Assembly: GCA_041737835.1 (NCBI GenBank)
Contig: JBGSQY010000051.1
Reading direction: 5' to 3' (one strand)
Source: Bythopirellula sp041737835
GTDB taxonomy: Bacteria > Planctomycetota > Planctomycetia > Pirellulales > Lacipirellulaceae
DNA length: 64,000 bases
Position numbers and translations under genes: made by a program. How positions within the stretch are numbered: position 1 is the first letter of the stretch; the number at the start of each line of letters is the position of its first letter. Under the pieces are notes generated by a model. It did not search any database, had not been told where the DNA came from, and was given only the letters and a program-made list of their open reading frames with translations. Shown here in pieces: positions 8,805-16,119 of the stretch.

Positions 8805-8971
8805 AACCGGGGCAACGCGACGCGTTACCCCGGTGCCCAGACATAAGCTTCATCGTGAAGCACCTATCAGGCAGCTGACCCAGAAGCTGCCTCGGATAGG
8901 CTCTATTGCTCCGACCCCAGGGAGGGCAGTTTGTCAGACCCCGCAATCCAACAAAACTTACGATGAAGCTT
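8805..8971 (-). ncRNA. Candidate structured leader RNA in the Mur-like cluster
   Basis: The 236-bp spacer between the two minus-strand genes is unusually rich in pairing. A 12-bp perfect inverted repeat (8845-8856 with 8960-8971) could close the element. Inside it is a stem of 6+8 bp with a 2-nt bulge (8863-8876 with 8885-8900). A competing hairpin GCTTCA-TCG-TGAAGC (8847-8861) uses the left closing arm. Just 3' on the minus strand is another strong stem (8806-8819 with 8821-8834), GC-rich, with one G-U pair on that strand. Mutually exclusive pairings suggest a leader or attenuator of the murG-like gene. No known riboswitch was recognised. Confidence 0.4.
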
Positions 8972-9000
8972 CAACAGTTTCCAAAAGTTTCTAGCTGTGC

Positions 9001-9486
9001 TTAAGCTGCTGCCGACAACGAAAACTGGGCACGATCGTCGAGCAAATCGACGAGCCGGTCACAGCCTTCCTGATCGACGCCCAAGAGCAACACTGTGTCG
9101 CCGGGCAACAATCGACAGGCCAACAACTCACAAGCGGCACGACTATCGCGACAAACGACAACATTGGCAAGGTCAAGTCCGGAGTCGCGGGCACCGATGG
9201 CCACTTCACGGCCAGACATGCCGCAGCTCACCAGCACCGACGCGCCACCTTCGGCGACGATGGACTGACCAAGTTGCCGTCCCGCACTGATTTGCGACGT
9301 ATCGCACAGCACCATGCGACGACCGGTGGCTCTGAATCCTCGCAGTAGCTCCAGGGCCTCGGTCGTTTCCTGATGCGTGACAATATCCGCACAGAGTAGT
9401 GATGTACCTTGTGCAACGCGTACTTGCATCGCTTCGCGATGGATACGCAGATGCGTGACTTTGTGTTGTGGTTTTGGCTCTAACAT
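9001..9486 (-). CDS. Free-standing Mur-ligase C-terminal-like domain (MurF type)
   Basis: A 161-residue protein from the ATG at 9486; a longer frame from 9555 overlaps the upstream stop by 8 bases. It matches, from memory, the pattern of the MurF C-terminal Rossmann-like domain: TTEALELLRGFRATGRRMVLCD, then GRQLGQSIVAEGGASVLVSCG, a VVVCRDSRAACELL segment, and LLPGDTVLLLGVDQ in place of the usual GDVVLVKGSRG. There is no ATP-binding P-loop and no central domain, so it cannot be a ligase alone. It sits between the MurE-like and MurG-like genes and may be an accessory or binding subunit. The YNANP motif of true MurF is absent. Confidence 0.6.
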   Translation of the reverse strand: MLEPKPQHKVTHLRIHREAMQVRVAQGTSLLCADIVTHQETTEALELLRGFRATGRRMVLCDTSQISAGRQLGQSIVAEGGASVLVSCGMSGREVAIGARDSGLDLANVVVCRDSRAACELLACRLLPGDTVLLLGVDQEGCDRLVDLLDDRAQFSLSAAA

Positions 9487-9547
9487 AAGAGTATCAATCC
9501 ATTCCATGGTCAAACTGGGTCCTATCTTCAAGCGTTGACTGAAAACC

Positions 9548-11050
9548 TTAGGCAACCAAGCGAAGCATGGGCTGCTTCACTCGGGCATACAATAGATGGC
9601 GAGTCAACGCGGCATCGCCCTCTTCTCCGTTTACGGCAAATGTTCCATAAGCTCGCTGCGGCTCCCACCGACAGCCAGCAATCACAACTACGTCACCGGG
9701 TTGAGCCAGACCCACCGCACAAGCGATGGCTTCCGCCCGATCGGTCACGATTTCCACGGTCGCGCGTTGTTCGCTATCGCCGACGCCCACTTCCTCTTCG
9801 GGAAAGGGGCGGGCCACAATCGCGATGTCGGCCAAACGGCTCACCACATGAGCCACAGCCAATTGTTCTGTATAGGTTGCATGGCCAGGATCACCCAACA
9901 CGCACACCACGCGGCCGGTGCACAACTGCCGAGCGGTTCGCAAGCTCGCCCGCAGCGACTCGGCGGTGTCGGCGGCATCGACATACACGGGAAATCCTTG
10001 CCCGCAGTCGACACGTTCCATCCGGCCGGGAAGATTCTCAACCGCTTCAATTCCCGCAGCGATCAACTGCAAGTCGATGCCGTATGTCAAAGCGATAGCC
10101 GCCGCAGCCAGACAATTCGAAATATGATGCTCACCGATCATTGTGGTCCGCATCGCAGCTGACTGGCTGCCGGCAGAAATCATGAAGACTTGTTCGTTGG
10201 AATGCTGTTCGATCAGGTACGCTGAAACTTCAGCTTGACCTTTCGTGCCGTAGGTCAGCACGGGTCCGTCGACGTGATTGAGCCACTTGATGCTCACGGG
10301 ATCGTCGGCATTGAACACCGCCACGCCCGCTGGATCGAGTGATTCGAGAATCCGCCGCTTGAGATTACGATAACTTTGCACCGAGTTATGCAAATCGAGG
10401 TGAGCGTCCGACACGTTCGTGATACACACCGCATCAAACGCGACACCGGCAAAAGCAGATTGAGCAATCGCTTCGCTCGAAACTTCCATCAAAGCGTGGG
10501 TGCATCCCGCGGCAACCATTCGCTCCATCCGTGAAGCCAATTCAGGCGCCGAGGGAATTTCAATACCTGCGCTGTGGGACATGCCGTCGTAGCAGCCGAG
10601 GCCGCTGATCTTACCGCAATGCTTGCCTGCCATCGCGAAGATCGAATCCAACAAAGCGATAACCGTCGACTTGCCGTGGGTGCCGGTCACGGCGATCACG
10701 GGCAAAGTCACGTGAGGATTGCCCGACAAGGCTTGGCAAAGCTTGCCGTAAGCCACGCGGCTATCTGCCACGATATAGGTGGGCACGTCGAACACGGGAA
10801 CCGGCTCTTCGCAAACAATCGCGATCGCGCCCCGTTCGACGGCTTGTTGAACGTAGGGGTGGCCGTCTTCTTCTTTGCCGAGTCGTTCGGAAAGGGCTAC
10901 GAAAACGTCGCCAGCTTGAACTTCACGCCAATCGCTCGTGCAAGTCGTGGCGAGAATGGACTGAGAACCGGTACGGGTGGCGTCGGCCAACAACCGCTCC
11001 AGTGAAACACTGCCGTGCAAATCGGCGGCGCAAGTTTTTGTCGCGTGCAT
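9548..11050 (-). CDS. Divergent MurE-like Mur ligase
   Basis: A 500-residue protein with Mur ligase architecture: an N-terminal TSDWREVQAGDVFVAL domain (as DSR.V..GD.FVA in MurE), the P-loop GTHGKST (123-129), the central MEVSSEAIAQ and TNVSDAHLDLH segments, the SYRNLK lysine (K231) and the C-terminal GRMERV..VYVDAADTAESL. Several MurE hallmarks are changed: SSH is SSE, RDHLD is DAHLD, DYAHTPD is DAADTAE, and the DNPR motif that reads meso-diaminopimelate is missing. It should ligate an amino acid to a UDP-sugar-like acceptor using ATP, but the substrate may differ from UDP-MurNAc-dipeptide. I start at the ATG at 11050; the 55 upstream codons look non-coding. Confidence 0.7.
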   Translation of the reverse strand: MHATKTCAADLHGSVSLERLLADATRTGSQSILATTCTSDWREVQAGDVFVALSERLGKEEDGHPYVQQAVERGAIAIVCEEPVPVFDVPTYIVADSRVAYGKLCQALSGNPHVTLPVIAVTGTHGKSTVIALLDSIFAMAGKHCGKISGLGCYDGMSHSAGIEIPSAPELASRMERMVAAGCTHALMEVSSEAIAQSAFAGVAFDAVCITNVSDAHLDLHNSVQSYRNLKRRILESLDPAGVAVFNADDPVSIKWLNHVDGPVLTYGTKGQAEVSAYLIEQHSNEQVFMISAGSQSAAMRTTMIGEHHISNCLAAAAIALTYGIDLQLIAAGIEAVENLPGRMERVDCGQGFPVYVDAADTAESLRASLRTARQLCTGRVVCVLGDPGHATYTEQLAVAHVVSRLADIAIVARPFPEEEVGVGDSEQRATVEIVTDRAEAIACAVGLAQPGDVVVIAGCRWEPQRAYGTFAVNGEEGDAALTRHLLYARVKQPMLRLVA

Positions 11051-11385
11051 CATGCCAGGCCTCCTTGCCTGGGAGCCGACACCACTACCAATGCGGGGGG
11101 AGCGGTGTCTGCCGTGACGGCTCGTGCGAAGAAATCCGTTTCTCCGCTTTTGCCCTCGAGTGGTGAAGAATCTCTGGGAAGGCTCTTCTGCGAGGGCGAG
11201 CCGGATTGTGTTCATTTGCGAAAATGTGTCAAGGCGACTTGCACGAGATTCAAAATCAACACCCTATCAGCGTAATCCTGCTGGTTTGCCGTAGACTTTG
11301 TCCCCCGCTTGCGCTGACAATGCAGCTAGCGTTAGCCGGTATCGTGCCGATGCCGCGTCCAAAATTATCAAACATTTTGCTAACA

Positions 11386-12093
11386 ATGGCTGAAGAAGAT
11401 TTCGACGTCGCCGCGTTGGCTGCTTATTTGCATATGCTGCCCACGCAAATCTCCAAACTCGCCGATCGCGGTAAGATTCCCGCGCGGCGTGTGGGTGGCG
11501 ATTGGCGCTTTTCGCGAGCCGAGGTTCACCATTGGCTCGAAGATCGTATTGGCCTCTCCGACGATGGCGAGCTCGCTCAACTTGAAACCAGCCTCGAACG
11601 CGCCGATAAACTGACTGAAGGCGATCTTTCGATTTCAGCATTGCTGCCCGTGGAAGCGATTGCCGTTCCCTTGGGAGCACGCACTCGCAACAGCGTGATT
11701 ACCGATATGGCCCAACTCGCGGCCAACACGGGGTTGTTGTGGGACGCCGCCAAGATGGCCGAAGCGGTGACCGCGCGTGAAGCGATGCATCCCACAGCAC
11801 TCGACATTGGCGTAGCGCTCATGCACCCCCGCCGACCGCAAATTTCAATCCTTAGCGAGGCCGTGATTGCACTGGGGATCACCAGCCAAGGCATTCCCTT
11901 CGGCGGATCCAGCGGTCTGACCGACGTTTTTTTCCTAATCTGTTCCACGAACGATCACGAACATTTGCGCATCCTGGCCCGTTTGAGCCGCATGATCACC
12001 GACCCCGATTGGCTGTTCGCATTGCGCGATGCCCCCGATGCAATCGCCGCCCACGATTTAGTCGCCCAACGCGACAGTGAACTCAATGACTAA
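11386..12093 (+). CDS. Excisionase-type HTH fused to PTS EIIA-like domain
   Basis: A 235-residue protein with two domains. Residues 1-55 form an excisionase/MerR-like winged helix (VAALAAYLHMLPTQISKLADRGKIPARRVGGDWRF..EVHHWLE). Residues of about 85-230 form a PtsN/EIIA-Fru-type domain with the phosphoryl-accepting histidine context GVALMHPRRP and later VFFLICS. PtsN-type proteins are regulators phosphorylated through Npr and EI-Ntr rather than transporters. A DNA-binding fusion suggests a phosphorylation-controlled regulator. I chose the ATG at 11386, where the HTH begins; ATGs at 11350 and 11320 are in frame. It is divergent from the MurE-like gene. Confidence 0.82.
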   Translation: MAEEDFDVAALAAYLHMLPTQISKLADRGKIPARRVGGDWRFSRAEVHHWLEDRIGLSDDGELAQLETSLERADKLTEGDLSISALLPVEAIAVPLGARTRNSVITDMAQLAANTGLLWDAAKMAEAVTAREAMHPTALDIGVALMHPRRPQISILSEAVIALGITSQGIPFGGSSGLTDVFFLICSTNDHEHLRILARLSRMITDPDWLFALRDAPDAIAAHDLVAQRDSELND

Positions 12094-12157
12094 CGCGTCT
12101 CATCCCCCTCTCCGGTACTCCGGGAGTGGCTAGGGGAGGGCAACAGGCCTAAGAATA

Positions 12158-13006
12158 ATGTTGTCCACTCCAACCATAGCCGAATCACGACACGTAACTT
12201 GCTTAGGTTCTTCCACAACTACCATCCTCACCATCGGTGATTGGAGCCAAGGCGAGTTCGCCATTTGTGTTTCACAAATCAAAGGGGCCAGCGACTGGCT
12301 GTTTGCCGAAGACTCCAACTCCGCCTGCAAAATCCTAGCGGGCGATCAATTCCAGCCGCAGCTGATCCTGCTCGCGCAAGCCTTGCCTGGCAGCGTTCAA
12401 CAACGCGAGATCGAACACCTCCGCCAACACGCGCCGCTAGCGAAGATCGTTGTCGTCGCTGGCAGTTGGTGCGAAGGGGAACTTCGCACGGGAGTGCCTC
12501 TTACCGGCGTGCTGCGTCTGTATTGGTATGAATTCCTAACGTGGTGGCAACGACAACTGGCAGCTAACGCGGCGTGGTCACCTAACTTGGATGGCCCCCT
12601 GACGCCAAGGGATTTCGCGGTCGATTGGGATTGCGAGTTGGATGCAATCGCCGCCGTGCATTCACCCTCGCTCGCCAGCTTTGAAACTATCGCCGCGACT
12701 TTAGAGCATCACGGCATCAACTGCGTTTGGTCTCGTGAAACTTCGCAAATCCCTGCGGACGCAAATCTCGGTCTTTGGGACGGTGGGCAACTCGATCAAA
12801 AGGAATTGGCCCAGTTGCAAACCTTCGCCAGCACGATTCAACAAGCCGGTGGCAACATGATCGTGCTGCTCGACTTCCCCCGCAAAGAAAAATTCACCCA
12901 GCTCCGCGCGATGGGCATTCACACAATCCTCGGCAAGCCCTACATCATCAACGAACTCCTCGCCGCTTGCGGCTTAGCGATCCAAACAACTTCACCAATC
13001 TTCTAA
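12158..13006 (+). CDS. Double receiver-like protein lacking phosphorylation residues
   Basis: A 282-residue protein I do not recognise by name. Two regions have the alternating beta-alpha rhythm of CheY-like receivers. The first, about 12-110, runs through PQLILLAQALP and AKIVVVAG. The second, about 175-275, runs through IAATLEHHGINCVWS, GGNMIVLLDFP and TILGKPYIINELL, where GKPY stands where receivers carry the conserved Lys-Pro. The aspartate pocket and phosphoacceptor are not conserved in either, so these would be pseudo-receivers. A Trp-rich linker (YWYEFLTWWQRQ) joins them. It overlaps the 3' end of the convergent ImmA-like gene by 15 bases. Confidence 0.6.
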   Translation: MLSTPTIAESRHVTCLGSSTTTILTIGDWSQGEFAICVSQIKGASDWLFAEDSNSACKILAGDQFQPQLILLAQALPGSVQQREIEHLRQHAPLAKIVVVAGSWCEGELRTGVPLTGVLRLYWYEFLTWWQRQLAANAAWSPNLDGPLTPRDFAVDWDCELDAIAAVHSPSLASFETIAATLEHHGINCVWSRETSQIPADANLGLWDGGQLDQKELAQLQTFASTIQQAGGNMIVLLDFPRKEKFTQLRAMGIHTILGKPYIINELLAACGLAIQTTSPIF

Positions 13007-13735
13007 CGCCGTTCGCAAAATCTCGCGTTTCCAATCCGGCTCATGCACGGGCCAACACCGCACGTCGCGCAAACCCTCGGGCAAGTCCTGACAATCATAT
13101 TGCGCTGGCTCGCCTTGTTTGTGAGCCACCTGCCAAGTGCTCAATTCCGCTGGCACCATCGCCGGTGACCGCCGCAGCACGTTACTCTTTCGCCAAACCA
13201 GCTTCCCTTGATCGAATAGCGAAATGATCACACTGGGCGACATCGAGAGCATCCGCCGCGCGATCAGTTCGTGGCTGGCCGTCGTGTAAATCTGCTTGAG
13301 CTCACACAGATCCCAATCAACGGCAAAACCATCCGCGCGAAACCACTCGAACGGCAACAACAGGGCGTTAGCCAAATGATTGGCCATCTGCTCACGCTCC
13401 GCCGCGACAAGATCGGTCGGATCGATCCCCAACTCTGAGAACACCCGGTGTGCAGCGTATTCGCCGATCTCGTGAGCGACCGCCCACTGCCGGCGTTCAG
13501 GCCGGGGATCATCGGCGAGCAATATTGTTCCCCGCCCCGCGCGATTGGGAAGCCCCACGCGGATAAAGCGTGCCCGCACCGCGGCTTGATCGTCGCGTGC
13601 GACGACCAATTTCAGCCGCTCCGCGATAAGCATGGCATCGATCGGTGGGCGGTCGATCCCCGCTCCGGCCAGCAATTCCTGGGCACAATCGTTGATCGTT
13701 TCCTTCAGTTGTTCGACGGGAATCTCGGTCAGCAT
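12992..13735 (-). CDS. ImmA/IrrE-like zinc metallopeptidase with variant motif
   Basis: A 247-residue protein from the ATG at 13735. It has the ImmA/IrrE (DUF955) layout: an N-terminal helical part (IDAMLIAERLKLVV), the metal motif HEIGEYAAH at 88-96, and the following EREQMANHLANALLLP helix. Standard members read HExxH; here the second histidine position is Glu92, though H96 follows. The family cleaves repressors such as DdrO or ImmR. No XRE-type repressor lies beside it. The C-terminal 60 residues (LSTWQVAHKQGEP onward) are an extra domain of unknown role. Confidence 0.8.
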   Translation of the reverse strand: MLTEIPVEQLKETINDCAQELLAGAGIDRPPIDAMLIAERLKLVVARDDQAAVRARFIRVGLPNRAGRGTILLADDPRPERRQWAVAHEIGEYAAHRVFSELGIDPTDLVAAEREQMANHLANALLLPFEWFRADGFAVDWDLCELKQIYTTASHELIARRMLSMSPSVIISLFDQGKLVWRKSNVLRRSPAMVPAELSTWQVAHKQGEPAQYDCQDLPEGLRDVRCWPVHEPDWKREILRTALEDW

Positions 13736-13918
13736 GATCGCCCTCCGCAAAACAGTTTGTGTACATATGTATAGTACACGAGTTTGGCGATTTGGCAAGC
13801 CTTAGGGCCTTGGATCGCGGCTGCGCGGCTATTCCCAATCTCTTCCAAGAGGTATGATAGGGGATTGTCTGCCCCGTTCGGACGCGAACAGGGGGCGAGC
13901 CAACTCCAGGGACGTTTT

Positions 13919-15316
13919 GTGACCACAATATATAGTACCGACTACGATACGAAGACGGACCGCACTGGCCCCAAGGGTCGTTATGCCTTCATCAGCCTTG
14001 GCTGTCCCAAAAATTTGGTCGACAGCGAGCGAATGCTGGGCATGCTGCAGCTCGACGGCTATCAACTGGTCAACGATCCCCAGGGGGCCGACTTTGCGAT
14101 CGTGAACACCTGCGGCTTCATCGAGCAAGCTCGCCAGGAGTCGTTCGGTGCGATCGATGAAATGCTTGAGCTCAAACGCCAGGGCAAACTCCGTGGCGTG
14201 ATCGTTTCGGGGTGCCTCGCCGAGCGTCAAAAGGAATCACTCCTGGTCGACCGCCCCGGGATCGACCAGCTCGTCGGCGTGTTCGGTCGCGAAGAAGTCA
14301 CTAAAGTTGCCGACCGGCTGATCGGTGGGCTCGCCGAACAGCGGAGCGTTTTTCAACCGGCCCCCACGCACACGCTCCCCGATAATCAGCGATTGCGGAT
14401 CACCCCCAAGCATTTCGCCTTTCTGAAAATCAGTGAAGGCTGCGACCGGCTCTGCACGTTCTGCGCGATTCCTAAGATGCGCGGCAAGCATGTCACCAAA
14501 CCGATTGAAACCGTCATCGCCGAAGCCAAAGAACTTGCCGCCGATGGCGTGCGTGAGCTGGTCGTCGTCGCTCAAGACACGACCTATTACGGGCTCGATC
14601 TGTACGGTGAAACTCGGCTGCCGGAACTATTAAGGGAATTGGAACAAGTCGAGGGCCTCGAGTGGATTCGGCTGATGTACTTGTATCCGATGTATTTCAG
14701 CGATGAGCTGATCGACGTGATTGCAGCCAGCAAAAAGATCGTGCCCTATCTCGACATGCCGTTGCAACATGCGAGCGACTTCATGCTCCGCCGCATGCAA
14801 CGCCGCGTCACGCGGAGCGAAACCGAAACTTTGCTCGGCAAGCTGCGTGCTGCGATCCCGAATCTCGTCATGCGTACCACCATGATCACTGGCTTCCCCG
14901 GCGAGACCGAAGAACATGTCGCGGAACTTGAAGAGTTCATCCGCACGCAAAAATTTGAGCGGCTGGGTGTGTTTACTTATTCGTTCGAGCCCGACACCCC
15001 CGCGGCGAAACTTCCCGACCATCTTCCCGAAGAAGTAAAGGCCGCGCGTCGGGATCATCTGATGGGCGTGCAGCAAGAAGTTGCGTTCCAGTGGAACGAG
15101 AGCCAAATCGGTCGGCAGGTGGATGTGATCCTCGATTCGCAAGTCCCCGGCGAGACCAACGCCTGGATCGGCCGCAGCCACGCCGATGCCCCCGACGTCG
15201 ACGGCATTATCTATGTTTCCGGCGAAGGCCTTGCCGCGGGGAAGATTGTCCCCTGCGAAATTGTCGCCCGGCAGGAATACGATCTCATCGGGGTGGCGAT
15301 TGGTGAGCCGCGGTAG
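13919..15316 (+). CDS. rimO: Ribosomal protein S12 methylthiotransferase
   Basis: A 465-residue radical-SAM enzyme with the three RimO/MiaB modules. The N-terminal MTTase domain has its three cluster cysteines in LGCPKN, NTCGF and SGCLAE. The radical-SAM core has CDRLCTFC, which binds the second 4Fe-4S cluster. The C-terminal TRAM domain has GRQVDVILDS. SLGCPKNLVDSE and IPKMRGKH are typical of RimO rather than MiaB. It adds a methylthio group to the conserved aspartate of ribosomal protein S12. I propose the GTG at 13919; the ATG at 13784 adds 45 residues unlike the family and overlaps the start of the divergent ImmA gene region. Confidence 0.95.
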   Translation: MTTIYSTDYDTKTDRTGPKGRYAFISLGCPKNLVDSERMLGMLQLDGYQLVNDPQGADFAIVNTCGFIEQARQESFGAIDEMLELKRQGKLRGVIVSGCLAERQKESLLVDRPGIDQLVGVFGREEVTKVADRLIGGLAEQRSVFQPAPTHTLPDNQRLRITPKHFAFLKISEGCDRLCTFCAIPKMRGKHVTKPIETVIAEAKELAADGVRELVVVAQDTTYYGLDLYGETRLPELLRELEQVEGLEWIRLMYLYPMYFSDELIDVIAASKKIVPYLDMPLQHASDFMLRRMQRRVTRSETETLLGKLRAAIPNLVMRTTMITGFPGETEEHVAELEEFIRTQKFERLGVFTYSFEPDTPAAKLPDHLPEEVKAARRDHLMGVQQEVAFQWNESQIGRQVDVILDSQVPGETNAWIGRSHADAPDVDGIIYVSGEGLAAGKIVPCEIVARQEYDLIGVAIGEPR

Positions 15317-15337
15317 CTGACCATCAGTCAAGAGCTA

Positions 15338-15386
15338 AGAGACAAGAGTCCAGAGCCAATCAGCCTGGCTCTGGACTCTTGTCTCT
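15338..15386. repeat. Perfect 21-bp stem hairpin after rimO
   Basis: A 21-bp arm (15338-15358, beginning AGAGACAAGAGTCC) is repeated exactly in inverted order at 15366-15386, with a 7-base loop. There is no T-run, so it is less like a factor-independent terminator than like an intergenic palindromic repeat. It could still end rimO transcription or stabilise the 3' end. Confidence 0.8.
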
Positions 15387-15477
15387 CGACTCTCAGCACA
15401 TTCACAATAGACCATTCTCGAAACTTCAATTAAGCTAATATCAGCGTCGATTAGCGTCCCTCCGCGGTTGATTTCTT

Positions 15478-16107
15478 ATGTCTGAATCCACGGTCACCAA
15501 CCCGTCCACCACCGTGTGGAATTTTCCCAACCAGCTCACGCTGGCGCGGATCGTGTTGGCGTTGGCGTTGTTCGTCTGCTTGCCGTTGGGTTGGTACAAA
15601 ACTTCGCTGGCTTTGTTCGTTGTGACGGTCGGCACCGATTGGCTCGACGGCTACTGGGCGCGCAAATATCAGCAGATCACGCAGTTCGGCCGCGTGGTCG
15701 ATCCGTTCGCCGACAAGTTGCTCATCTGCGGCGTCTTTATTTTGCTCGCGGCCATTCCACCCCTGACCAACGGAGTTTGGCCATCGGGCATTGCTGCTTG
15801 GATGGCGGTCGTCGTGACGGGCCGCGAATTGCTTGTGACCGCGCTACGAACTTTTGTGGAACAGCATGGCGGCGACTTCTCGGCCAAGTGGGTCGGCAAA
15901 TGGAAGATGGCCCTGCAATGTCTGGCTGCCGGTTGGAGCATGGTGCATCTCACTTACGTCGATCAGGCCACGAACACTTGGCGAATTGCACCCCCCACGT
16001 GGATGACGCAGGGCCTCACCGCCGTGGCCTGGGCGATGGTGCTGCTCACGCTCTATTCCGGCGTGAGCTACGTCCGCTCCGCAGTGAAAAAATTTAGCGC
16101 CAACTGA
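15478..16107 (+). CDS. pgsA: CDP-diacylglycerol--glycerol-3-phosphate 3-phosphatidyltransferase
   Basis: A 209-residue inner-membrane protein with the CDP-alcohol phosphatidyltransferase signature D54xxDG58xxAR62..G71xxxD75xxxD79 (DWLDGYWARK then QFGRVVDPFADK). It transfers a phosphatidyl group from CDP-diacylglycerol to glycerol-3-phosphate, the committed step to phosphatidylglycerol. Several hydrophobic helices surround the motif, and KWKMALQ matches later PgsA helices. The CPBP protease follows 12 bases downstream, probably in the same transcript. Confidence 0.9.
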   Translation: MSESTVTNPSTTVWNFPNQLTLARIVLALALFVCLPLGWYKTSLALFVVTVGTDWLDGYWARKYQQITQFGRVVDPFADKLLICGVFILLAAIPPLTNGVWPSGIAAWMAVVVTGRELLVTALRTFVEQHGGDFSAKWVGKWKMALQCLAAGWSMVHLTYVDQATNTWRIAPPTWMTQGLTAVAWAMVLLTLYSGVSYVRSAVKKFSAN

Positions 16108-16119
16108 TGCGATACGAAC

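Noticed and set aside
11051..11215. 55-codon N-terminal extension of the MurE-like gene
   Set aside because: Arg- and Gly-rich, unlike the family and covering the divergent promoter region; the conserved domain begins after the ATG at 11050.
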